A stretch of 64,000 bases of DNA, taken from NCBI GenBank assembly GCA_947095585.1, contig OX352761.1, positions 56,342,432 to 56,406,431 of the forward strand, written 5' to 3'. The stretch is from Nephrocerus scutellatus (taxonomy: Eukaryota > Arthropoda > Insecta > Diptera > Pipunculidae). Positions 33,441 through 43,891 of the stretch are shown one piece after another. The notes under the pieces were generated by a model. That model saw only the letters and a list, made by a program, of their open reading frames with translations, was not told the DNA's origin and searched no databases. Every line of letters starts with the position of its first letter. The stretch's first letter is position 1. The translations under genes were made by a program, and so were the position numbers.

Positions 33441-34267
33441 TCGCTGCCGACGTTCTCTCGCTGCATCCACCCCTGTTGCTTCGTCAAGGCATTACCCACG
33501 TTACTTCATCGAAGCTCTTACGTCACTCACGTCACTTCGTCGCTCAGGGTCCCGACTGTCTCACGCCTCTCACGTCACTTTGTCAAGGCATTACTCACGT
33601 CACTAACGTCAAGGCTCGTCACCATTCACGTCAGTCACGTCACTTCGTCAAGGCCTTTCCCACGTCACTAACGTCAAGGCTCGTCACCATTCTCGTCGAA
33701 ACTCACGTCACTTTGTCAAGGCATTACTCAGGACGCTCACGTCTAGGCTCGTCGATACTCACGTCAATTTGTCAAGGCATAACTCACGTTACTAACGTCA
33801 AGGCTCGTCACCACTCACGTCACTCGTCGTCACTAACGGCAAGGCTCGTCACCATTCACGTCAGTCACGTCACTTCGTCAAGGCACTACCCACGTCACGT
33901 CATCGAAGCTCTCACGTCACTCACGTCACTTCGTCGCTCAGGAGTCCCGACTGTCTCACGCCTACACACCGTCCAGAAGTCTCGACTGTCTCACGCCTAC
34001 GCACCGCTCAGAAGTCTCGACTGTCTCACGCCTACACACCGTTCAGAAGTCTCGACGGTCTCACGCTAACGCATCGCTCAGGACTTGCGCTCGTCAAAGT
34101 CTAACGTATCGCTTAGGACTCACGATAAATAATAGATTATAAGAAAAGTAGAAAAATAAAGAAAATAATTCGAAAAGTCCCAAAATAGAAATTTTATTGT
34201 AACGACCCCTTGCCTCAGAACCCTGGTCACGCTGAGTTTACCCCGGCTGGGAAAACTCCGTTACAAT

Positions 34268-34285
34268 TGGCGCCCGAGCAGGGAC
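34268..34285 (+). promoter_or_regulatory. Lys3-like primer-binding site
   Basis: TGGCGCCCGAGCAGGGAC lies 2 bp after the LTR end. It differs at one position from the tRNA-Lys3 primer site familiar from lentiviruses. Osvaldo-type elements are known to use a similar site. Confidence 0.8.
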
Positions 34286-34354
34286 CTTCGATAACGTAAA
34301 ACAAAATATTAATAAGAAAACTTACCTGACTTTTGAGAAAGCAAGAAACACAAG

Positions 34355-36658
34355 ATGGTCAAGACAAGCTGGGTATACACACTCTCAAAGGAGGAGCTGC
34401 AGACCTACATGGCCGAATTTAAGTTGAACAATTCCGGTGGAGTGGAAGAGTTAAGGAAGCGCTTCATAACCCACATCTCGGGACATGACGTAACGTCGGA
34501 AGATGAGGTTCGGCTGGCGGAACTGGAAGCGAAGCACCGACGCGGCACATCACGATCACCGCCAGTGATCCTAACACCAGCCGACATACAAAAGGAAAGG
34601 AATACCACCGTTGCGACCGCTCTGACACCACACGGGACAACACCGGCCCATGACACTAAGGAAACCGTAGCGAGCAACACAAGGTCCTGGGAACCGCAGG
34701 TTGCAATGCCGTCCCATCAAGCGAAGGAGACATCTGCGGCATCATACCCAGTGGTTATAGACACGGTACGGAAGTGGTCGGTAAAGTATGACGGTGGGAA
34801 AGACCCCATCGCTTTTGTCGAACGGCTGGAGGAACTGGCCGATGCCTACTCACTTGACAAGGATCTCCTGGCAAAAACTATGCCGGAATTACTGCGAGAC
34901 CGAGCTCTGTTCCGAAATAATAACCAGCGGTGGTCGAACTGGGATGCATTTAAGAAGGACTTCCTAAGGTTCTTCTTGCCAGCCAGATACATGGAGCAAC
35001 TGGACGATGAGATCCGACAGCGCCATCAGAGAGCTGGAGAGCCCTATAAGGACTATGTCATAACCATGCAGAGCCTCATGCGACATGCCAACTATACGAG
35101 GGCCCAGCAGACCGACCGGATCTTCAGGAACTGCCGCAGAGAGTACCAGCTGTACATCCGTAGGAGGGACTTCCAGGACTTACAGGATCTGATTGGATTA
35201 GCAGAAGATCTGGAGGATATAGCTGGCGCGCCAGAACAAATCAGACAGACACCTAGACCCCGACAGATGGAGAGGAACCTTCTGGTCACAGAGAGTCAGG
35301 AGGAGCGCATCAACGTTCGAACGGCATGCCGACGCTGCGGCCAGGACGGGCACACTTGGCGAAGTTGTCAAAAACAACAATTGATGTTCTGTTGGGATTG
35401 TGGCCAACGAGGAATCAGAACAATAGACTGCTGCCGTCAACTTATTTCACACGTTGAGCAGCGTCATTCTGTCCAGTTCAACAAAAGGGCAGCTCTGATC
35501 CAGGACCGACAGCGAATTCTTGCCCGCATCATGATAGGCCGCGAATCCCTCCAAGCCACCATTGATACCGGCGCATCCCGTAGTTTTGTTAGCGAACGTT
35601 TGGCCGATAGTCTTCGAAATTTAGGCAACCCCATTCCCGTGAACATCCCAATTCAAATGGCCAACGGGAGTCGGACAACAGTCCGCGAAGGGTTGAATGT
35701 CAACGTTCGTTTTGGGGTGTCATCGTATGCACTGCGCCTGCTGGTGCTACCGACCGCCGTTGATGACCTCACACTGGGGATGGACTTCCTTGCAAGGTCG
35801 CGAGCCACTTTAAGCTTCGGAGGTGAGTACCTATCACTCCAAACTGAACCAGCAAGACCGATTAAATGTCCGACTTGCAACAAACTCCGAAAACCAATGC
35901 AGCCACAACTACCAAAGACGCAGCAGCCGACAACGTCCTCTAAAGTTATCACGAGCGCAAGAGTTGATGAAAGTCACCTCTTTCCAAAGCAGCACTGTAC
36001 TACAGTTGGCGTGATACAAGTGCTACCAGCTCCGATTGAACCAACTCCAGTGACGACTCCCATCAGAACTTGCCACAGACCCCCCAAGAGCCAGCACAGC
36101 AAGAAGTCGACAGCAGTAACCCAACCACAAACCCAACAACGGCAGCGAAACGATCACAACAGCGTGTGCAACAACAAAAGCCAAAATTTAAAAGGTGAAG
36201 CCAACACGAGTGCGGCCACAAAGAGCGCAGTAATTAAAACGCAGCGGCGACGACGCAGCATTCGAAAGTCAGCGCATCAACACAACAACAACGACCGCAG
36301 CAACAAAAATCTAAATTTAAAACTTCGACAACAACAACTACAGGTACAACAACAGAGCACAGCCGCAAAATTTGTCCAACAACAACCACAGAAACAGCAA
36401 AGGCAATGCCAGTTAATCTGGAGAACAACGGAGTGCACTAGAAGAATTATACAACAACAAGCACAGCATCAGAACTCAACGCATGAAACGAACAACAATA
36501 GCAACAGGCACAGAAACAATAAAGTCGACAGCAGCAGCGAATTCAACAGAAGCAGCGGAGTCAGCATAAGCATTGGCGACAGAGGTAGTACCAGCAGCAG
36601 ACGCAACAATGTAAACTGGGACTACGAAAGTAGACTCCCCGCTATTCAAACTAGTTAG
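34355..36658 (+). CDS. gag: Intact Gag-protease ORF with a Gln/Asn-rich tail
   Basis: 767 residues from ATG 34355 (MVKTSWVYTLSKEEL). The N-terminus resembles a SAP-like helix-extended-helix (EELQTYMAEFKLNNSGGVEELRKRF). A capsid-like retrotransposon Gag core lies at about 145-270 (VKYDGGKDPIAFVERLEELADAYS's beginning; PARYMEQLDDEIRQRHQ). Zinc knuckles lie at about 325-355 (CRRCGQDGHTWRSC, then CWDCGQRGIRTIDC with a non-canonical spacing). The protease has ATIDTGASRSFV at about 400 and LTLGMDFLAR at about 475. From about 500 the protein is Gln/Asn/Thr-rich low complexity to the end, where RT would normally start. The frame is fully open, notable in a window where nearly all other TE genes are broken. 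It ends 35 bp before the PPT/3' LTR. Confidence 0.85.
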   Translation: MVKTSWVYTLSKEELQTYMAEFKLNNSGGVEELRKRFITHISGHDVTSEDEVRLAELEAKHRRGTSRSPPVILTPADIQKERNTTVATALTPHGTTPAHDTKETVASNTRSWEPQVAMPSHQAKETSAASYPVVIDTVRKWSVKYDGGKDPIAFVERLEELADAYSLDKDLLAKTMPELLRDRALFRNNNQRWSNWDAFKKDFLRFFLPARYMEQLDDEIRQRHQRAGEPYKDYVITMQSLMRHANYTRAQQTDRIFRNCRREYQLYIRRRDFQDLQDLIGLAEDLEDIAGAPEQIRQTPRPRQMERNLLVTESQEERINVRTACRRCGQDGHTWRSCQKQQLMFCWDCGQRGIRTIDCCRQLISHVEQRHSVQFNKRAALIQDRQRILARIMIGRESLQATIDTGASRSFVSERLADSLRNLGNPIPVNIPIQMANGSRTTVREGLNVNVRFGVSSYALRLLVLPTAVDDLTLGMDFLARSRATLSFGGEYLSLQTEPARPIKCPTCNKLRKPMQPQLPKTQQPTTSSKVITSARVDESHLFPKQHCTTVGVIQVLPAPIEPTPVTTPIRTCHRPPKSQHSKKSTAVTQPQTQQRQRNDHNSVCNNKSQNLKGEANTSAATKSAVIKTQRRRRSIRKSAHQHNNNDRSNKNLNLKLRQQQLQVQQQSTAAKFVQQQPQKQQRQCQLIWRTTECTRRIIQQQAQHQNSTHETNNNSNRHRNNKVDSSSEFNRSSGVSISIGDRGSTSSRRNNVNWDYESRLPAIQTS

Positions 36659-36693
36659 GGAAGCACAAGTTTTTCGCCGAAGTAACGGGGGAG

Positions 36694-38433
36694 TGTGAGG
36701 AACAAAATTCTTGTGGCCGAATTTTGTTCACACAAAACATGCAATATACTTTTTACCAAATTCGGGTGCACCCTGTACCCACGCAGTGCAACCACCAAAC
36801 GCATATGAAAACAAAACAGCCAAAACAGCATCACGCCACCGGATTGACCAATCACAGCGCAGCACGCTATTTAGAATTTTGCTGCGCAAAAAGGTATAAA
36901 AGGGCGAGCATGCAGTCGCTCTCTTACTCTTAGTCTGCTTCCTGTGCAGTTCGGATCACGTGGTGGTAAGTCATTTTTAATAATTAATTCCTTTAATTCA
37001 CTGACTATCGCTGCCGACGTCTTTCTCTGCTTTCGTCATTCGTACGACGCAACATCACTGTGTGGCTCCCCTACGGGTTGTTGCGCTGGTACATCCAGCA
37101 TATCGCTGCCGACGTCTTTCTCTGCTTTCGTCATTCGTACGACGCAACATCACTGTGTGGCTCCCCTACGGGTTGTTGCGCTGGTACATCCAGCAGATTG
37201 CTGCCGACGTCTTTCTCTGCTTTCGTCATTCGTACGACGCAACATCACTGTGTGGCTCCCCTACGGGTTGTTGCGCTGGTACATCCAGCATATCGCTGCC
37301 GACGTCTTTCTCTGCTTTCGTCATTCGTACGACGCAACATCACTGTGTGGCTCCCCTACGGGTTGTTGCGCTGGTACATCCAGCAGATCGCTGCCGACGT
37401 CTTTCTCTGCTTTCGTCATTCGTACGACGCAACATCACTGTGTGGCTCCCCTACGGTTTGTTGCGCTGGTACATCCAGCAGATCGCTGCCGACGTCTTTC
37501 TCTGCTTTCGTCATTCGTACGACGCAACATCACTGTGTGGCTCCCCTACGGTTTGTTGCGCTGGTACATCCAGCAGATCGCTGCCGACGTCTTTCTCTGC
37601 TTTCGTCATTCGTACGACGCAACATCACTGTGTGGCTCCCCTACGGGTTGTTGCGCTGGTACATCCAGCAGATCGCTGCCGACGTTCTCTCGCTGCATCC
37701 ACCCCTGTTGCTTCGTCAAGGCATTACCCACGTCACTTCATCGAAGCTCTTACGTCACTCACGTCACTTCGTCGCTCAGGAGTCCCGACTGCCTCACGCC
37801 TCTCACGTCACTTTGTCAAGGCATTACTCACGTCACTAACGTCAAGGCTCGTCACCATTCTCGTCGAAACTCACGTCACTTTGTCAAGGCATTACTCAGG
37901 ACGCTCCCGTCTAGGCTCGTCGATACTCACGTCAATTTGTCAAGGCATAACTCACGTTACTAACGTCAAGGCTCGTCACCACTCACGTCACTCATCGTCA
38001 CTAACGGCAAGGCTCGTCACCATTCACGTCAGTCACGTCACTTCGTCAAGGCACTACCCACGTCACGTCATCGAAGCTCTCACGTCACTCACGTCACTTC
38101 GTCGCTCAGGAGTCCCGACTGTCTCACGCCTACACACCGTCCAGAAGTCTCGACTGTCTCACGCCTACGCACCGCTCAGAAGTCTCGACTGTCTCACGCC
38201 TACACACCGTTCAGAAGTCTCGACGGTCTCACGCTAACGCATCGCTCAGGACTTGCGCTCGTCAAAGTCTAACGTATCGCTAAGGACTCACGATAAATAA
38301 TAGATTATAAGAAAAGTAGAAAAATAAAGAAAATACTTCGAAAAGTCCCAAAATAGAAATTTTATTGTAACGACCCCTTGCCTCAGAACCCTGGTCACGC
38401 TGAGTTTACCCCGGCTGGGAAAACTCCGTTACA
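36694..38433 (+). repeat. 3' LTR of the Gag-protease-only element (1740 bp)
   Basis: Same layout as the 5' LTR but with seven 95-bp units (37008-37672) rather than nine. It is preceded by the purine tract ACGGGGGAG. The outer flank CCTTCTAAG is the 3' end of the errantiviral env gene on the other strand. Confidence 0.9.
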
Positions 38434-39897
38434 CCTTCTAAGTGAGGGACGTCCACGGTCCTCGTAGCAGCGTTTTTAATTGCAACCTCAACGGACTTGG
38501 TTATAAAAATCTTCCTCTTGGTCATGGCCATGCGTCGGAGTGCGTAAGCTGCGAGTCCCACAATTAATAAGACCCCAGTAGCCGACAAACCTGCAATGCG
38601 ACCATGTTCAACTGTTCGTCGCAGATGATTGATGTGTTGAAGGTTCTGTTGATTTACATGGTGGAGGTAGGAGACGCTCAGTATCTCGGTATGCTGTGTT
38701 AGGTTGATTGCGGAAGCCCATGGAGTTTCAGGTTTCAGAGGCGTCGTTGAATTTTCATTGTAAAATGTCGTGTCATTGATTTTTACGCTATCCTTGAAGA
38801 CAATTAAGTAAGTACCGTTGACCGTGATAGGAGCCTCGTTGTTTTCTTCTATAACAGCCAGTTGATCATTGATGACGACTAGACCATCGCTTATAGGTGT
38901 AACTGGTGCGAGGTTATTAAATTTCGTGCCGCAACTGGCGGTGTTGCGTGTCATTAGTTGCAGAGCGCATGAAGTGGCTGAAGATGGCAGGCAAAACGTT
39001 GGTGTGGTATCGCTACAGTTCCTCACCGCTAAGGTGTGATTGCGACACGTAGCTAATATGGATTCTTCAAGGTGGAGAATTTTGTGGCCGCGAGCTACTG
39101 GTAAAATAGTAATTTTCTTACATCTAAACTTAGGAATAGGATATCTTATTAGAAAGTATATTTCATTATTGTATTGTAAAATCTTAATCTTAGCTACCGT
39201 CATAACATCGGCTACAGTAAGGTTTGTGAAGTGCTTGTTTTCTATTATGAAATTTATTTCATTACTGTCTAAGAGAATAGGGTTCAAGATTCCAATTTTT
39301 GCGAATGTGATGGAAGTAATTACGTTATCTAATTCTGTAATTATTGCCCTGTTTCTAGCTAAGAGTATGTCATAGAGGTGACCTGTGTCTATTTCCTTTT
39401 GTTTTGCTGCTTTCAGGATACTATTAACTGTAATTGTAAGGCTATTGATTTCCCTTTGCACTTCGGTGTTGATGGTAAACTGCCTGTCCTGCGAGTCAAT
39501 TAGTTGTTCCGCTGTGTTTGTTAGTTTGTTGAAGTCGTCATTGTCAGGGGTCCCGGTGATGTATTTTAGGACCGTCCCTAGAGCGTTCAAGCTTCTCGCC
39601 TGCTTGTGCTGAGTATTTACCGTTTGAATCAGTCTACTTATCTGGTTTACGTCCGCGTCCAGCAACTTCCTCATGTGTGTTTGTGGAAAGTGGTCTATAG
39701 CGTTGATTGTCTCGTCCCTTAGTAGTTGGTATAGGATCAAGTTGGTAACGTGCTTCATGTGTCCAGAGTTTTCCCAAATTACGAGGTCACCGCCGGCCAC
39801 CGGAATGTACCTTGCATTGGAATAGTCTATTACTCGTCCTGTTGATGCCGATGCTAATATGGTTATAACCAATTCTATGAAAAACCTAAAAACATAC
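38434..39897 (-). CDS. env: Errantiviral envelope (baculovirus F-like fusion protein)
   Basis: About 490 residues, open throughout. It shows a hydrophobic N-terminal signal segment, a degenerate cleavage region (KQAR) followed by the hydrophobic fusion-peptide-like segment of insect errantivirus/baculovirus F proteins at about 100-120, a heptad-rich helix, paired cysteines at about 285-325, N-glycosylation sequons (NLT, NGT, NDT) and a transmembrane helix at about 434-452 with a short basic tail. There is no ATG at the beginning of the frame; a 3' splice site (TTTTTAG at 39886) lies there, so the start is probably supplied by splicing. The 3' end is displaced by the nested Osvaldo-like element. 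The role in this copy is unknown. Confidence 0.85.
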
Positions 39898-39953
39898 AAA
39901 TTTTTTTTTTTATTATTAAAACTAAATAATTACCTTTAGGAATTATGTCAGTT

Positions 39954-41745
39954 TTAACGAAGGTTGTCCTTATGGACCCTCCTTCCTCTTATGAGAACCG
40001 CTGTGCCTAAATCCTTTTCCACCTCTTCTTCAGTATAGAGGGGCGTAAGTTTATTTCCTAGTCTCCTATTATTTTTGACGAGCACCTTCTCTCCTACGGG
40101 AAACTCCCTATCCTGTCTATTCCTATAGTGCGTTATTAACTCTTTATCTTGTGCGCTTTTTAATCGAGATGCTATTTGTGCGTCGTCCTTTGTTGGACGA
40201 AAGACTGTAATGGGTTTCATCCCAGTCACCGTATGAATGGACCTGTTATATTCAATCGTGGCAAGAAGGATTATTTCCTCGATATCGTCTAGATTTTTGT
40301 CAAGTTTAAGGCATCGCGATATTTCCATCAGTGTGCTATGGAATCGCTCTACCTGTCCATTTGACGTACTGTGCAGGGGTGGGGCATTCGCGATGTCAAT
40401 GTCGAAATGATTTTTTAATGTAGCTTTGATGCTGTGCGAATTTAGTGAGTTTTCGTTATCACAATAAACAGTTTTTGTACCGGAAAACATGTTGAGTAAC
40501 TGTAGAAGCTGTGGTTTAACATCCACTATCGTTCTAGACTTCAGTGACTGTACTATCGCAAATTTTGAAAATTTGTCGATGCAAGTCAGAAAGTACTTTG
40601 ACCCGGTGGAAAATATGTCAATGTGGAGGACTTCTCCACAATGTGTTGGTATGGGTGTCTGAGCAATGACTTGCTTTTTTGGGTGACGATCGTACTTCGC
40701 CTGAGAGCATACGCGACAGTTTGCCACAAATTGCTTAGACTTCTTTTCCATCTTTGGAAAAAAATAGTCCTCCAAGATATGCTTTACATTTTCTTGGGCT
40801 GCTCGATGCGCCCGATTATGTTCAACCGCGATAATTTCTTGCTGTTCGTTCGGGTCTGATACATCCGTGACAAGTTTTTCCGTATGTCTGAATTTTACGG
40901 TTGGAAAGAGTTCGATTAACTTATGTTGAAATTGTGCCAATTTATGCAAATCACACTGTAGTGCGTTTACTACGTCTACTTTTATGGCCTCTTGTAGGAG
41001 TCTCATTAAGTCGTCCTTGGTTCGGAATGTAATTAAATGTCTTGTCTTCTTTCCAAAAATAATAAAGGTTCTTCTCTGCGGTTCTATGCCTTCTTCTACA
41101 AGTATCTGATTACGGAAACAATTTACCGGCTTCTCGGTTCTTTCAATCGTGTTGGTTGATGACTCTTCGCTGTGAATTGTCTCAACACTCATATTATCTA
41201 AAGCATATATGTGCTGCCTAGACAGCGCATCCGCGACTACGTTTTCCTTACCTGGTTTGTAGATTAGTTTTGCATTGTATTCGTCTATGAAAGCTTTCCA
41301 TCTCTTAATTTTCGAGTTCGGATTTCTGTCCGAAACAGCAAAGGTTAGCGGTTGATGGTCTGTGAAAACGTTTAGTTTTGGCACGCCGTAAAGATAGTTT
41401 CTAAGCGTTCTCAATGCCCAGACAATGGCCAATAATTCTCTTTCATTGGTAGCAAAATGTTCCTCGCTACCGGACAAAGTACGAGAGATCATAGTAATAG
41501 GTTTGCCCTCTTGAGAGAGGACAGCACCTATAGCGTGTGAGGATGCGTCCGTAGTTAGATCGAACGGTTTCGTAAAATCCGGGTACGTTAGCGTGACATC
41601 CTCGGATGCTAGTATTTGTTTTAAAGTATTGAAGGCCTTTTTCTGCTCGTCGGTCAAATCAATTCTGATTTTTAAATTCTCTATATTAACTTCACTTGCC
41701 CGTGGGTCGTCGGTCGTCTGTCGTGGATTCTTGCGATCAATTTTT
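39954..41745 (-). CDS. pol: Errantiviral RNase H and integrase
   Basis: About 595 residues remain open. RNase H has DLTTDASSHAIGAVLSQ, ATNERELLAIVWAL and FTDHQPLTFA; the linker ends VVADALSRQ. Integrase has the zinc domain (HNRAHRAAQENVKHIL; CRVCSQAKYD), the core with VLHIDIFSTGSKYFL (Asp), KTVYCDNENSLNS (Asp) and TSNGQVERFHSTL (Glu), all DDE residues present, then a C-terminal domain with PVGEKVLVKNNRR. It is separated from its RT by the insert at 41746-42494. The apparent first codons near 41756 come from the insert and are not the natural start. Confidence 0.88.
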
Positions 41746-42494
41746 AACCCACTTCCCATGGCCCGATTTTATTGAAACATGTGTATTTCCGGAGACAACA
41801 CTTTCTATTAAATTTTGAGGCCCCTCGGGCTGCGGGGTCGGGGGGCTCCCAAATACCCAATACCCAATAAACAATACTTTTTCGAAAATTTGGTAGTGAT
41901 CGGGTCCCGGGTTCGAACGCAAGGCCCTTATACATTTTTTAAATATCTATACTGGCATCAGATATTCGTCGCCCTTTATGGACGGTGTGCGGTGTGTGCT
42001 GCGCAGTCGGCTGCGCTGCATGGTTTTAGTGGTGGTGGAGAGAGAGAGAGAAATCTTAGCGCACGCACAAATGAACCCAGCAAATGAAACGAGACATACA
42101 TGTTTTATGCTTACTTCAACTTACATTTTTATTATATACTGAATTGTATTTTTATTGATGTCGTTTTTTTTGTTGTCGATATCAACTTACAGATAGAACA
42201 ACAAGTTTTCACAATATTCTGTCATTTGGCGTTTTCATAAATTAGTTCAGAGCAGTCAAAGAGTTCTCAAGATAAATGTTCGTGTTTCTTATTTGCTCAG
42301 AGTATGAGCGTGCTCTAAGTGCTCAGAATAAAATGATCTGAGCTTTTTTAATTTTAACATCTGATGTCAAATGTTTGTTTCGATGATTTTCTCCTACAAT
42401 AAAAAAAAATGGCCCAGGATCGAGGGGCTCCCATATCAATTTCTGCGATTAGAGAATTTAGATGAAAAATTTTAATTTTTATGGGTTGTTTTTT
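41746..42494 (+). mobile_element. Unclassified 0.75-kb insertion in errantiviral pol
   Basis: Flanked by ATTTTT on both sides (41740-41745 and 42495-42500). Removing the insert and one copy rejoins RT and RNase H codons in frame. The ends read AACCCAC... and ...GGGTT followed by a T-run. GGGGGCTCCCA-type sequence occurs near both ends (41848 and 42423). A box-B-like GGTTCGAAC lies at 41909-41917, without a matching box A at normal distance. There is a GA microsatellite at 42037-42050. No coding capacity. Could be a MITE or a short retroposon. Confidence 0.6.
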
Positions 42495-42500
42495 ATTTTT

Positions 42501-43719
42501 GACTGTGCTGCAGTAACTCGGCCGTATTCTCCCCTCAAGATGTTTGACAGTGGTTTCGCTATTTTGGAAAAATCTCTTATGAAACAGCGGTAGTACCCTG
42601 CCAATCCTAAAAATGACCTTAGCCCCCTTAGAGTGGTGGGCTCCGGGAATTTCTGAATTGTGTCGACTTTTTCTGGGCATGTTTTAATTCCCCCTTGTGA
42701 AATCAGGAATCCTAAATATTCGACCTCGGTTTGGAAAAATTTGGATTTTGCCGCCGAGACCCTCATATTTGCTTCAAATAGACTCCTTAAAACTGTTTCG
42801 ACATCTTCCAAGTGCTGTCGTTCGTTTTCCGAAAAAATGATAACGTCATCTACGTAGACGAAACATATCTTCCCTATGTGTTCCCTTAACACATCATCTA
42901 TTGCCCTCTGGAAGATGCTGGGAGCGTTCTTCAGGCCGAAGGCTAGCCTGCAAAATTCGTACTTCCCATTTTTTACAGAGAACGCAGTCTTTTCTCTATC
43001 GCGCTCCGAAAGCTTAATCTGATGGGAACCAGATTTTAGATCAAGTGTTGTAAAAAATTTGCTTCCACCGAGATTGGACAAAATCCATGTGATATCGGGA
43101 ATAGGGTATTTGTCACTGATGGTATTTTCATTTAGCTTGCGTTTGCCAATAGATCTTGAATTTCTTTATTTACGAAATCCGAAACGCCCAGAGGGTAAGG
43201 GTATAACTTTGAGTACACTGGGTCTTCATTCTCGGTGCGAATAGACGCCACCACTTTTGTATTATAAGGAAGGGCCTCATTGGGATCTGCAAATACCCCA
43301 TTTACACTACCAATTAACTTGGAGAAGGCTTCCTCTAAATGCCTTGGGACTGATCTGGCTTGCAATTGTAGGTAACTTATATCCTGGCTCGTTATGAATA
43401 GAATAATCTCCTTTCCGAAGTCATGTGTTATTGTGTTTGTCTTTAAATTGATAGACGCGTGAACTTTATTCAACAAGTCCAGGCCAATTACACCATCAAA
43501 TGATGTCAGATTGGGTAGTACGAAAAATTCTGCTACTATTCCGAAAATTTTAACTCTGCATTTGTGTCTTATGGGGGTAACCCCGTGAATCGATTTTACC
43601 GAAAACGGATTTTGAACTGGTTGTATTCCTTTCAGCTCCGGTAGGGGCCTGATATAGCTCTTTGACGCCCCAGTGTCAACAGCTTGACCTCTTTCCCCCC
43701 TATTGACCTTGAAATCCAA
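42501..43719 (-). pseudogene. pol: Errantiviral protease and reverse transcriptase, deletion at RT start
   Basis: Protease at 43719-43590 carries QAVDTGASKSYI (DTG site) and, later, FDGVIGLDLL. RT resumes at about 43140 with KLNENTISDKYPIPDI, FFTTLDLKSGSHQI, FCRLAFGLKNAPSIFQ and the intact FVYVDDVIIF active site, then FLGLAGYYRCFI. Between LLAN and KLNENT at about 43139 the finger region is missing and the frame shifts, so protease and RT are in different frames. RT ends at the insertion boundary at 42500. Confidence 0.85.
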
Positions 43720-43891
43720 GGATGGAGGGACTTTGCCCTAAAAAATTAAGCTCATCGTTCTCGATGCTATCCGCTGCTTGTTCCGCTTCTTTATCATACC
43801 CTGATTCGTTAGGCAAATCAGGCTCGTCGCTTAGATAATTTACGCGTTGTATCTTAGGTTCGGTGTAACGCCCAGATTTCGCTGCATGTTT

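Larger units (their letters stand above)
32268..34265 (+). repeat. 5' LTR of the Gag-protease-only element (1998 bp)
   Basis: Contains a promoter near 32469-32492, nine 95-bp repeats (32586-33440), a stretch dense in ACGTCA (33490-33930) and about four 35-bp repeats around GAAGTCTCGACTGTCTCACG (33930-34090). The right LTR has seven 95-bp units and lacks a further ~64-bp block present here at about 33610-33680. Confidence 0.88.
32268..38433 (+). mobile_element. Osvaldo/Ulysses-like Gag-protease-only LTR element
   Basis: Nested in the errantivirus. LTRs are TGTGAGG...GTTACA at 32268-34265 and 36694-38433. The flanking 4 bp are CCTA on the left and CCTT on the right, an imperfect target duplication. 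The internal part is only 2.4 kb: PBS, one ORF (Gag plus protease) and PPT (GGGGGAG). RT, RNase H and integrase are absent, so it would need enzymes in trans. Clade assignment rests on the very long LTRs, the Lys3-like PBS and Gag style, and is tentative. Confidence 0.8.

Noticed and set aside
32522..34069. A 515-codon open frame, and two further long frames, across the 95-bp array
   Set aside because: They arise because the 95-bp unit has no forward stop in any frame and 95 is not a multiple of three. The repeated peptide is a by-product of non-coding LTR DNA.
36944..38237. Long open frames (339 and 391 codons) in the second LTR
   Set aside because: Same explanation as in the first LTR; the region is an LTR with promoter, repeats and splice donor.
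41880..41930. tRNA gene candidate around GGTTCGAAC
   Set aside because: Only a box-B-like motif is present. There is no box A at normal spacing and no cloverleaf, so at most it is a decayed SINE remnant.
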